NCBI GenBank assembly: GCA_963930655.1
Contig: OZ005621.1
Span: 5,443,001-5,507,000, forward strand
Length of the DNA stretch: 64,000 nt
Direction of reading: 5' to 3'
From: Myrica gale
Lineage: Eukaryota > Streptophyta > Magnoliopsida > Fagales > Myricaceae
Positions 54,396 through 64,000 of this stretch are shown here, one piece after another. The notes beneath the pieces were generated by a model, which was given only the letters and a program-made list of their open reading frames with translations, was not told where the DNA came from and did no database searches. Each line of letters starts with the position of its first letter. Position 1 is the first letter of the stretch. The position numbers were made by a program, and so were the translations under genes.

Positions 54396-57300
54396 TTATG
54401 CTGAACCATCGGGTGACTTGGGTTCTTGGTTTGGCATGGAAGGGACCGAAGGAGAAGGTGAACCCTCCACTCCCATCTCTGCTTTTAGTTCATTGATGCT
54501 CTGCTCCAACTCATCTATCCTGCCGCCCATCTCATCAAGTGTGTTACAGTTAAAGAAACCAAATCTTTGATCAATTGATATACACACACAAAAAACTAGT
54601 CATATGTGCAGTTAACCAAAAAACAAAAAAGTGGAATATGATAAACATATAAAATAGAAGGTGACCTAAACATTTTTCCTTTGCACCCCCATTTCGCACA
54701 CGGGGAACATGGCAGTGGAAAAAGAAAGAGAGTCAGGGTTTCTCTCACTTTTGTCACTGTCTTTTTAAAATGGTGGAAGGCATAATCTTAAGGTTTCTAG
54801 TGGAGTCTGCCCAAACACCAACACCCTAAACCCATCCTAAGAAAATGAAAAGGTTATCTCAAAGTAAATGATGTCCTCCATGAAAATAGCAAATGAAGCT
54901 CCACAGGATGTGACAAGATCAAGCAAGACACTGCAGAAACAAAATGGACATCATTCAAATGCAACAGACAACTGATGGAATTATTGATGCAATGTGCAGA
55001 GAAGGATATTCTTTGTAATGATGGAGTCGGACATTGTCTGGAACCTGGATTGCTGCAGATTTGCAAAATTAAGCACCATATTTAGAACACCAATGCAGAC
55101 ACAAAAAGATTCCACATACTAAATTTTTTATAACGACAGAAATAGCAAACTCACCATCTGCTGAAGAAGATTTTGCACCTGCAAAAATCAATACAAAGAT
55201 TCAGCAAAGACGGGAAATCAAACCACATCAACTAAATAGCTATATAGCAATAGGGAGGTGATTTTGTGTGTGTGTGTGGGGGGGGGGGTAAGTGCAGCAG
55301 AACAAGTGTCTCCTGAAAAATCAATAGAAAATATTTATTTCAGTTCTTCTCTCATTCATGTGTGGGGACACTACCACAACAAATGTGTCACTTTATCAAA
55401 CAAGTACTAATCCATGAAAAAAAAAACAAATGGGTACCCCCTTACAACACCAATACTACACCAAAGCATGAAATAAACACAATGTCAAGGGTGCTAGGAG
55501 ATCAGAACCGGAGAGATTGATCATTTTTGTAACGAGAATTAATTTAGCTCACTCTAAAGAAAACCTGGCCCGGCAGAGTAGTCTGCTAAGTAATAATTTA
55601 TGCGAATTCCATGATCATTATTTTACGAGGTATTTACCACAATTTTCAAGCACGCCCTCAGTTTTTTAAATTCAAATTATTATTTATTCTACCTAACTAG
55701 TAGAACTCAGGACCCTCATTAGGGCCATATCAAGGTAGTCTAGATCCATCCAAAATGAATAGAAGAATTTTTCAGTTGTTGTATAGAAACTTACAAAAGC
55801 TGTCATATCAGAAGTACTCTGTTTTGGGTCATCTGCATCATGCCCATCCTGCAGAAGAGAAATGATGCTCCCACATAAAATGTTTGCAGAAGTCAAAAGC
55901 CATGGCGCACAGAAATCAATAAGAAGGTATAAGTAGCTGGAACATGCGGAAGCGATAGTTCAAATAACTCATTCTAGCTGGTGGAGGTGAAGTTAACAAC
56001 TAATTACTGGGTTCATATACCTTACATGAACAACTTCAATAGACATTCCTCCTCGCTTTTACTATTAAGGTTATGTTTGTGTTGAAAAATTTTTGGCATT
56101 GGGTTTAGTGTTGTTATTGAAGAAAGAGGTAATTTTTTATATTTTTTGTAATTTTTTATATTTTTTATGGCAGAGAGAGATTATATTGTAGTATTTTATT
56201 GTGAGTTGGTGAAATATTTTGTAAAATTTTTGGTGCAAACGCACCCTAAATATCCAATCAACATATCTTTTGGCAAAACACGTATACATGTTTCTGTTCT
56301 CAAAATCTATATCTCATAAGCTTAATATCAAGAAAATCTGCATCGTCTGTACTCTTATAGTTGGACCAAGCCTTATCACAACCTCAGGTTGAGTGATGTA
56401 CTTTTATGGGCAAGCCAATTACTAAAATCAGCATCATATCTGTATCCTATTAGATGGTCCAAAACTTATAACAATTTCAGATTGAGTAATGTACCTTTAT
56501 GCACTTAATGGAGAAATGTGCCTATAATTGGTTTGGACAAAATAACCAACTGAACCCCAAGAAAAAATGCACATGGAAACATGAAATGTGGTCTTCACAG
56601 TGAACACGACTACCATTGTGTACCACAAACACGACGAAGTGGATTCTCACATCACCAGATTCTAACCTTCAGCAATTCTTTGGTTACTGAGTGATGCAAA
56701 TATTATTACAAAGATAAATTTCCAATCAGGGGTGATCTCCAAGTAATTTCCTGCAACAGGCTGTACCCTCCAATGCAGCTAATGAAGCAAGACTCATCGG
56801 GGTGGTGGACTTATATCTGAAGGGTGCCATTTCAAGGAAAGGAAGAATTTATTGTTACAACTTCATTTGGAGCAGTTCCTAACGATCATAATGTCACTTC
56901 AATTGCCCTTTAACTCGTATTGAGGCATATCTCCCTCTTGAACCTTATCATTCAATACTTGAACAAAACTATGTCTAAATCACACATAGCCAAAGCATCA
57001 ATCGAGAATATGTACCTAACGTATGAATTGGGACATATAACTTATAAAATCAAGCAGGAAATAACCGAGCAAAAGATTCTACTTCCGTGCTGTATTTTAA
57101 AAAATGGTTAGTCTCACATTGTAATTTCACACCCATTCTAAACAAAAAGTGGAGTCATAATAATCCCAATGAACAGAGTCCCTGTGCCTTGCAAATTCAT
57201 ACAACTTTTTCTTCTATGGATTTGGAATCGATCAAAAAACTAATCTCCTTAAAGCTATACTGGAAAGGAACACACATTTGTAAGTATCAAGCAAGTAGCG

Positions 57301-58166
57301 TAGCTCTGAAGGGAAAAAAAAAAAGAGAAAGGAATCCAATGTCCAATTCTGAGTAAACCACCTCACCCTCAATTTGGTTTCTGAGAGAGGAAACAGGAAA
57401 AAGAAAAGAAAATCAAATTCTAATCGACGAGGTTTCCATTGTCTTAGCCGCCGAAACATCTATATAGCAACATAGATTGAGTTGATATTTGATCATATCC
57501 TTATTCATTGCACGGTGGCGAGATGCTTATGGGCGCATGTGCTGAGTATCCTTAACTATGACTGGGTTATGCCTCGGAAGGTGGTGGATTTGTATTGTTG
57601 GAGGAGGAAGTTTAAGAATCCTATCGCCGTGACTATTTGGAAGATGATCCTGGCTTGCATTTGGTGGTGTTTGTGGAGGGAAAGGAACGAGAGATGTTTT
57701 GCGATCAAGACCTTGTCTTTGGAATGTTTGGGGGGTTCTATGTTGTACACTCTTTTTCTGTGAGCGAATTCGGTTTTAGATTTTCCTTTTGAGGGTTTTC
57801 CGGATTTCCTGAGCTTTTTAGCTTGTATGCTCTAGTATTTTCATTATATTCTCTTTTACTGTCAACTCTCTTTTCCTTAATAAAGTTTAACTCACTTATA
57901 AAAAAAAACTATCAAAAAGAAAAATGTTACAAATTTCCTTCTACTTTTCTACGTTTTTTTCAGGAACCAAAGAAAATGTTGAAACATTAGCTGAAACGAA
58001 GATTCCAGGACAATGAAGATTATTGAACGGATCTAGCGTACATTGTAAAGCATTTTTCGATCACATTGAGGAAGAAAACATCAAACCCTAATTTATACCA
58101 ACGACAAAAATTCATCTAAAAGAGATAGAAAAATGCACAAGTGAATTTCGTCAAAGAAATTACCAT
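54396..58166 (-). CDS. HSBP: Heat shock factor-binding protein (HSBP), 5 exons with a U12-type AT-AC intron
   Basis: A small coiled-coil negative regulator that binds the trimerisation domain of heat shock factors and attenuates the heat response. Coding exons are 58166-58164 (ATG only), 55848-55795, 55178-55155, 55052-55010 and 54538-54396, giving 88 residues. The protein reads MDGHDADDPKQSTSDMTAF, VQNLLQQM, QSRFQTMSDSIITK, IDEMGGRIDELEQSINELKA, EMGVEGSPSPS and an acidic/serine tail, the full HSBP heptad core. Introns 1-3 are GT-AG. Intron 4 starts ATATCCTTC and ends in AC, with a branch-like TTCTTTAAC 10-12 bases upstream, matching U12 AT-AC consensus. Without it the conserved isoleucine codon and frame fail. 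Intron 1 (2.3 kb) contains a MITE and a LINE tail. Confidence 0.93.
54539..55009 (-). other. U12-type AT-AC intron of HSBP
   Basis: 5' splice site A|ATATCCTTCT (intron starts 55009), branch-like TTTCTTTAACT (about 54556-54549), and 3' end ACACAC|TTGATGAG. All three match the minor-spliceosome consensus. No GT-AG alternative keeps SIITK joined to IDEMG. Confidence 0.88.
56068..56247. repeat. MITE-like repeat, family B
   Basis: 180 bp in HSBP intron 1. Starts AGGTTATGTTTGTG and ends GCAAACGCACCCT, an imperfect terminal inverted repeat. The interior holds gcattgggtttagtg and ttttttatattttttgta, shared with the copy at 60431-60631. Confidence 0.75.
57482..57910 (+). mobile_element. 5'-truncated LINE tail (zf-RVT) in HSBP intron 1
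   Basis: The frame reads IFDHILIHCTVARCLWAHVL, WVMPRKVVDLYCW and IWKMILACIWWCLWRERNER, the zf-RVT end of a plant L1-type LINE ORF2 (DHLLLHC...WVMP...WRERN.R.F). A stop at 57761, a T-rich 3'UTR and 'taataaagtttaactcacttataaaaaaaaa' style tail follow. The usual upstream endonuclease and reverse transcriptase are missing, as expected of 5' truncation. It is antisense to HSBP. Confidence 0.8.
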
Positions 58167-59572
58167 TTTCAGTGTCTTCTGCAAGGGAGGGCTTTCGACA
58201 ATGAAGAATTTTGTCAGTGGCAGTGGAGAGCAGAGAAGGGAAGGCCCGTGTGGTAAAGTACAGGTAGGAGGCTATGGTGCGCTAAAACTACGATTTTGTC
58301 CTTGGGAGATGTTCGTTTTTTAAAAAATTAAGGATTCGAAATGAAGGGCATTCTTGTTCGGCAAAAACAGAAGAAAAACGAGAAGCCCTAGGCTACCTAC
58401 TCCCTGCCCCTATTTTTCGGTTGTCCAATGCTTTACGTGCAATTTTTTTTTAATAAAAAATATTTAAATATTCTTATGTGACCATTACAGCTGCAATTGT
58501 TGAACGGTTCCGTACTTTTGATTTTTTTTAACTTTTAAATATTCAAATTTTAATAATAAAAAATTCAAATTTCAAAATTTTTTTAAAAAAAACTTTAAAC
58601 ATCATCATCATTTTTTTACACATCATCAATCTCTACACAAACACCAATACAACTTTAACATCACATAAAAATTTACAAAACTCTTCAAAACTAACATAAC
58701 CTTGATTTGAAGAGAGAGAATTTTGTAGTATTATTTTATTGAGGCCCAAACATCTCCTATAGAATTAGAAGACCTAAATCCAGGTCAAAGAAAATAAATC
58801 ATCCCATTAGCTGCATCTTGGTAATAGTTTTTGTTTTTTTTAGGCATAATACATTAAAACATCGACTATTGAAAATGTATATAGGCTCAATTAATTCGTG
58901 GTCTTAATGGTTTAACGGTTTTTTATTTAAGCTTAAAAGTCACCAGAGTTTATTACTTGTTCCAAAAAAGGGAGCCGCACAAAATACACATAGACATATT
59001 CCACTAATAGAAAACATCACTACTTAAGCCACGAGTGAATCCAGATATCAAATAATAATTAGCGATGAAGTGTTTTGTATTAGTCACGTAGACATATTCC
59101 GTCAGTCAGCTAGAATTACACAAAATAATCTTTTGGGACAAGCAATTAACACACAGACTCTCATGTAATGAATTTAAACTGAGCGACACCAAATGGAGAA
59201 AAGATTAAATCGTCGTATTATTAAGCCATTATATTCGAATATGACTTTTATTCTAGTAAGCCATGGAGTTGGACTATTGCAATTTGCATGCCATTTAGGG
59301 AGCAATACATGGGCTTGCCAAGACAAAGAAGCTCTTAATTTTCAGAAGGCTATGGTTAATATGCTTTAAAAATTACTCCCAAAATTCTCCTCATTAGAAA
59401 GAAACTTACTCGAAAAGAAAATATATCTATATTTATTTCCTTGGATTCTCTGCTCCTGTAATTAATGGTTGTAACTACTAACTACAGTTATAGAGCAAGG
59501 AATTACCCCTTAATGTCTCCAATTAAATCTCCTGTGTCTCTCCACTGCCCCCTCAACAATTCCATTAATCCG
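58167..59572. other. HSBP upstream region and intergenic, no gene
   Basis: 58167-58400 should contain the HSBP leader and promoter (minus). 58640-58750 holds a decayed MITE-like copy (aacatcacataaaaattt word). 58800-59460 has no supported frame. Confidence 0.4.
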
Positions 59573-60108
59573 ATGGCTTCCCAATCCCTTCAACCCCGGT
59601 TCCTGAATGACCAAACCACGGCGGACCGAGAACCCAAGAGGACCAACGCCAAACGGGCTTCACGGTCCCAGCGTGCCATTGCAGTCCCGGTCTCCCTAAC
59701 AATGACAATCATTCTCCTGTTCGGCTCGGGCCGCAAGTACACAATGCTTTGGCCAAACCCTTTTGGTTCCCACCTCTTTGGTCGATTCACCTAGCATCAC
59801 TGTGGTCATCTTCCCTCATGGGGTTCCCGGCCTGGCTCGTGTGGGCTGATGGTGTCTTGCAATTACAAACCGATGCTTTGCCTCTCTGCGCTGTTCAGAT
59901 TGCGCTGAACATTGTGTGGGCTCCTCTTGTAGTACTCTGTGATCGGCGCTAGATCGCTTGGGTTTATGTTTTGTGCAATGAACGTTGGAACTCTTCTGGC
60001 GTGTTCGTACCACTTTGGGCGGGTGAATCCTTTTGTGAAAGTTATTGTCAAAGCTTGTGCGGCTTGGGAAGCGTACCTAGCTGTTGTAACTTTCAAACTT
60101 AGCCTGTT
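59573..60108 (+). pseudogene. TSPO: TSPO (tryptophan-rich sensory protein) pseudogene, two frameshifts
   Basis: The intact family is a five-helix membrane protein (translocator protein) of plant ER/Golgi that binds haem and is stress-induced. Here the start is MASQSLQPRFLNDQ at 59573, with a basic stretch KRTNAKRASRSQRAIAV and helix 1. The frame breaks near 59745. The second frame gives AKPFWFPPLWSIHLASLWSS, LMGFPAWLVWADGV and ALNIVWAPLVVL. It breaks again near 59939. The third gives GARSLGFMFCAMNVGTLLAC and VNPFVKVIVKACAAWEAYLA then VTFKLSL. All family blocks are present in order (the WFPPLW and AWLVW motifs intact), so only single-base-scale changes break it. No stop follows KLSL; a MITE begins there. 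Sequencing or assembly error is a possible alternative to true loss. Confidence 0.82.
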
Positions 60109-60290
60109 CGTTTACAAAGAATCCTCAGAATTTTTTGAATCCTCAAGATTCTACAACAAAATATCATTTTTCATACCACATAAATATAACTACAACATGC
60201 ATATCAATAAAGTTAACATCACATAAAAATTTTCAAAACACAAAAAATACTTACAAAACACCTTAACCAAACACACCCTTATTTTTCTTT
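60105..60290 (-). repeat. MITE-like repeat, family A, abutting the TSPO C-terminus
   Basis: Read on minus: 'agggtgtgtttggttaaggtg' ... 'ttttgaaaatttttatgtga' ... 'tgttgtagttata' ... 'aaacgaacaggc'. It matches 49955-50150 in the reverse orientation. It starts exactly where the last TSPO codons end. Confidence 0.75.
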
Positions 60291-60430
60291 TGAGTTTAGT
60301 TTTTTTGCATAACTTTTCCTTGTGGGGCCCTTTTACAGCAATTTTTTTTTGTTATTGATTTACTTCTTAAGTTAGACAATGGCATGTGTTGCTTCTCTGG
60401 CTATTTATATTAATATGTATATATCACTTA

Positions 60431-60631
60431 AGGTTGTGTTTGTGTTGTAAAATTTTAGTGTTGTTAAAATTTTAGGTATTGGGTTTAGTGAAAAAGTGAA
60501 GAGAGAGGTAATTTTTTATATTTTTTTGTAGTAAATAGTAATGATTTGATAGGGAAAGAGAGATTATATTGTAATATTTAATTGTGTTAAAATTTTAGAG
60601 GAGGTAAAATTTTGGTACACAAACACACCCT
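60431..60631. repeat. MITE-like repeat, family B
   Basis: 201 bp with 14-bp termini AGGTTGTGTTTGTG and CACAAACACACCCT, matching at 13 of 14 when inverted. Flanked by TA on both sides. Interior shared with 56068-56247. Confidence 0.8.
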
Positions 60632-61770
60632 TAGTTGGCATGCTGTCGTCCGATACTGACCCGCGCATAGCAAACTAGGACAGACTGGAGAGAACGTGTT
60701 TTCTGGACCGATCATGCTCGTGCATGCCAGCTTCAACAAATTTTGTCTAAGAAGGTTTTTGTTTTGTTTATTACTCTAAATTTGTCTAAGAAGGTCGATT
60801 AGAAAGCAACGGGTGCCATGCATCGCCTGCCACGTAATGTTTGAATTTATTCAAAAGTCAAATTGGTAAATTTTTGTCACGATCACTAGTGAAAACTAAT
60901 ACAGGCCATCCCTCATCAGAGGAAAAGATTATTATTGACGTGGGAACTTCGCACGGGCCGGCACCTAGCAAAGCCATGTGACGGCGGTGCATAAATATAG
61001 TCCCATATACAACAAACCCCTGGTCGGCAGCACCCAACATATGCTCTGGATACCAATCCCCCTGGGCCTGACTATCTCAGCTGTAAGGCATAATGCTTTC
61101 ATTGTATTCTACTTATCTCTGCCGTTACTTTTAATAAATACTGATCCTTCTCTTCTCAAATTATTGTTTATTTTTTATAGCATGCTTCCTCTCTTTATAC
61201 AGATATTTTTTTTATTAATTTATTACTATTCAGATTAATTTAACTTTAAGTCGAGACAAATGGCAAAATGAACACTGTAACTCAAAGATAAACCCCACTA
61301 TCTCTCAAACGCTCTCTTTTTTCAAACCCCGCACTCTCTGCAGCGAGGGGAGATCCGGCTCCCTCATCCTTTTTCATTCTCCCTCCTCTCATTTTCCTCT
61401 CCTTTCTCCTCTTCTCTGGTTTGCTTGACCAATAATATGGGTTTTTTTTCACGTGACTTCCAAACAGCGCACGGTGGTTTTCACCCCATTTCGACAAGCA
61501 CGCGTCTAATGGTTAAACTCAACACGCCGAGATCTACAAAGCCTATCTTCTCTGGCAAAAAAAAGGCAGCCCGTGTTGATCCACATGCATCACGCACTAC
61601 TTATGGATTTGAAGCGCGGAAGCTCCTTGTCGCGCGTGGCTTCCCCTTCGTCTCCCACAACCTGCTATTCTCCTCAAGAATGGCCTCTATGGCTCCTACC
61701 CTCTCCTCTCGGCCGTTGCACTCTCTTGACCGCCACCACGTGCTGCCTCCTCCTCCACCCTCTCCGGCCA
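60632..61770. other. Intergenic, no gene supported
   Basis: Frames of up to 150 codons occur at 61425-61880, but they are low in family resemblance and serine/leucine-rich. 61140-61260 is T-rich. I see nothing definable. Confidence 0.4.
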
Positions 61771-61779
61771 ACTCCTGGC

Positions 61780-62245
61780 CCTCTTCGTCTATGTTATGTT
61801 TTCGCCCGTTTGAGCGTGTCTCTTTTATTTTCAAGCTTATGTTGGTTTTTCAGTGTATTTTCTGTTGTTTTTTTTTTTAAATATGCGGGTTTGTCTTGTA
61901 ATCACAACTGGATCTGCATATTAAGAGCTCTTAGGGAGCAGGAGAGACGACTCTGTGTCTCCCCCTCAGTAGCAGTTGCCATTGCCTTGTGTTATATTTT
62001 TTTTTCAATGAGCTTCCGATTTCATTTTCACAAGTTTCCCGTGTTTCCAAGGGTCTTTGTGTTCTCTTGATTCGGGTTTCGTGTCTGCCACGACTGAGGA
62101 CCTTTAGCCCTCCATTATAGCCACTTTATTGCTGGCCCCTACACTCAGCGCTGACCCTTTGAATCTTTCTTATCGTTTTTCTATATTGTAATTTTCGTTG
62201 TGCTTTCAATATTGTTAGTCGTTTCAGCAAAAAAGAAGAAGAAGA
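61780..62245 (+). repeat. Dispersed repeat with A-rich 3' end (non-LTR-like), copy 2
   Basis: Blocks 'gttttcgcccgtttgag', 'agccactttattgctggcc' and 'tttgaatctttcttatcg' parallel copy 1 at 51140-51625. It ends with 'cagcaaaaaagaagaagaag'. Confidence 0.45.
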
Positions 62246-63635
62246 TAAACATTGTATCTCCATTCCATGAAAGATATATACACGTTTTACCCCCAAATTA
62301 TGGGATCACTGTGGGCACTCACACTTTGGACTATAAAACTATTAATTTTGATATTTCACTCTCAAGTTGCTAATTATTGTCTCATTGCACCGTACATATA
62401 TGATTTTTGTTAAATTAAACATAGAATTGGATAAAAAAAATGAATCATACTTGTTGTATATGGCTTATTTAGACTAAATAATGATATGATTAAACTAGTA
62501 GATTATTAAAAAAAATAAAGATGTGAAAAGACAATAAAAAAACCAAGTCAAATAACTTTGTTTAAAAAAAAACTACAACGGGTATGATTCATTTTTTGTT
62601 TGATTCTCAATTCGACCAAAATTATATGTTTAAGGTGTAATGGGACAGTAATTGTTAATTTGAAGTGAAATGTTTGATAGTTTAGATATAAAATATGAAT
62701 GACTCCATAGTTCATGATGAAAATTTGCAAATGATAATTTTGGCCAAAATTCACAATTCCAAACATAAACTAACTCACAATTTTTGTTAATAATTTTTTT
62801 CACTTGTTTTGCTTTAACACTCGCAATATTTTTTCTTCTATTTTTATTTAAATTTTAAAATAATAATAAAATTTCAAAATAATATATCTTTTTTTCTACC
62901 AAATCATCAACCGTCTTTGGATGTGCTCGAATCTACGACCACAAATTTGATAATCGGATTTGACAGTCACAAAACTACCACTGAACATATTCATAATTCA
63001 AACATAAACACCAATACATTTTACACAATCGCCAACAATTTTTTACTTTTTTATTCAACATAAATTTTCTCTCTCTATACTTTTTCACATAACTCAAATA
63101 TTTTTTTAATAAACAATTACATCAAATCATTTATCTCTCCACTTTACAGAAATACAATTACATCAAATCATTTATCTCTCCACTTTACAGAAACACCAAT
63201 AAAATACTATTCAACATAAATATTTACAACTTCTCTAAAATCCTACATTTTTACTCAAATCGAATATATCCGAGGTTTTTTGTGTTTTATTTTGTGAACA
63301 GATTAACAAGGTTACCAAGAAAAAAGAAAGACTAGATTAAGGAGGTTGACTTTGCATAAATTACCATTTTGTTTTTCCTTTTGTTCACAAAGACGGCAGA
63401 TATGATCACATTATAAAGGAATAACTTCCTTTGGCCTTCTTTTTATTTTATGTTGAACCAATTTTTTTAAATCCTAGTATAAAAGCTTGAATTACACTTT
63501 TTATTTTGTTTTATTATATTTTTCTCAACATTCTGCATAGGTCAAATACTTAAAATAGCCAATCTATTTATATTCGAATCCCTTCTGGTGCAAACAATTT
63601 CTTGGGGCTATTTATACAATAAAGTTGGGACTCAC
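62246..63635. other. AT-rich intergenic, no gene
   Basis: Very AT-rich. 62760-63250 is built from MITE-like words (atcaaatcat, ctctccactttac). No coding frame is supported. Confidence 0.45.
63114..63195 (+). repeat. 41-bp tandem duplication
   Basis: Two consecutive copies of a unit beginning CAATTACATCAAATCATTTA and ending CTTTACAGAAA-(ta/ca). Near-identical, so recent. Confidence 0.9.
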
Positions 63636-63780
63636 CTGACATATGTCGCTTGGGAGGACTGCACGACCCAGGGTTTGCCGTGACATTAAACCCAAATCGT
63701 GCGTATACTGAGTCAGGTCAGTCCGAGCTCGGTGCACTTGAATAAGTGCCCGGATTTTCCTCATTACCTAAAAAAATAAT
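63636..63780 (+). mobile_element. 5'-truncated SINE, same family as 25708-25975
   Basis: Contains ggtttgccgtgacattaaac, cgtgcgtatactgagtcagg and cgagctcggtgcac, ending ttacctaaaaaaataat. It corresponds to the 3' half of the SINE at 25708-25975 in the opposite orientation. Boxes A and B are absent. Confidence 0.8.
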
Positions 63781-64000
63781 CGTTATTATATTTCGGGTTA
63801 ATTACACTTTGCATCCGTGTAGTTTGGAGGTCTGACACTTTGCACCCAGTTATTTTATTTTTGAGACATTTCACCAATGTGATTATGAGTTTTTTTAAAT
63901 TTGCACCCTACCATTTATTTATCATTTAAAACAAAAAGAAATTTCAATCACTTATGCACGTGGTTCACTTGTTTATTTTGCCCTCAATATTAAAAAAAAA
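63781..64000. other. Repeat-like tail of the window
   Basis: The phrase 'ggttaattacactttgcatc' and 'tttgcaccc' twice is the style of common plant intergenic transposon ends. The element runs off the window. Confidence 0.35.

Noticed and set aside
61425-62070. Overlapping 151- and 165-codon frames
   Set aside because: Composition is S/L/F-rich in every frame, with no homology I recognise; the region overlaps a dispersed repeat.
1-64000. CRISPR arrays, rRNA genes, prokaryotic operons or defence islands
   Set aside because: No spaced identical repeats, no rRNA-like conserved blocks, and all genes are intron-bearing plant nuclear genes.

Overview
This is a plant nuclear window, almost certainly from a eudicot tree or herb. 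It is AT-rich, its genes are split by GT-AG introns (one looks like a U12 AT-AC intron), and about half of it is transposons and their debris. I reconstructed six apparently intact protein genes by joining exons: VAMP724-like R-SNARE (7984-11029, minus), a small exon-repeat coiled-coil protein (17821-23463, plus), a PP2C40-type phosphatase (29345-32240, minus), a CSLD cellulose-synthase-like enzyme (41583-45629, minus), ribosomal protein eS21 (47382-48829, minus) and heat-shock-factor-binding protein HSBP (54396-58166, minus). A seventh gene, a RALF peptide precursor, has a single exon (51827-52216, plus). Broken genes are a TSPO-like pseudogene (59573-60108), a HIPP heavy-metal-domain fragment (26967-27172) and a duplicated scrap of VAMP724 exon 1 (about 14676-14748).

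Layout. 0-7 kb: no host gene; a possible LTR remnant and a degenerate CACTA (En/Spm) element with 3-bp target duplication. 8-11 kb: VAMP724. 11-17.6 kb: AT-rich repeats, MITEs, a hAT-like element with a perfect 8-bp target duplication that carries an antisense cyclophilin fragment, and a repeat just upstream of the coiled-coil gene. 17.8-23.5 kb: the coiled-coil gene, whose 4.5-kb intron 4 holds a non-autonomous LTR retrotransposon carrying fragments of two host genes (NSE1 of the SMC5/6 complex, and LL-diaminopimelate aminotransferase) plus a SINE. 23.9-26 kb: copia gag fragment and a second SINE. 26-29.3 kb: repeats and the HIPP fragment. 29.3-33.4 kb: PP2C40 with a likely 5'UTR intron. 34.4-40.5 kb: a LINE-type RNase H remnant split by a complete 5.1-kb Ty1/copia element. 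40.9-47.1 kb: CSLD flanked by two diverged direct repeats. 47.4-49.1 kb: eS21. 51.1-53.1 kb: RALF and two adjacent foldback elements. 54.4-58.2 kb: HSBP. 59-64 kb: TSPO pseudogene, MITEs, repeat debris and a truncated SINE.

The genes are not an operon and share no single pathway. Their company is informative, however: from memory, Arabidopsis keeps VAMP724, a coiled-coil gene, RALF33 and HSBP next to one another on chromosome 4, and PP2C40 next to RALF23 on chromosome 3. The window appears to show the ancestral, unfractionated order. The most unusual content is gene-fragment capture by two unrelated transposon classes, the AT-AC intron in HSBP, and the 54-nt exon series of the coiled-coil gene. 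I saw no CRISPR, rRNA or tRNA gene and no sign of a prokaryotic system.
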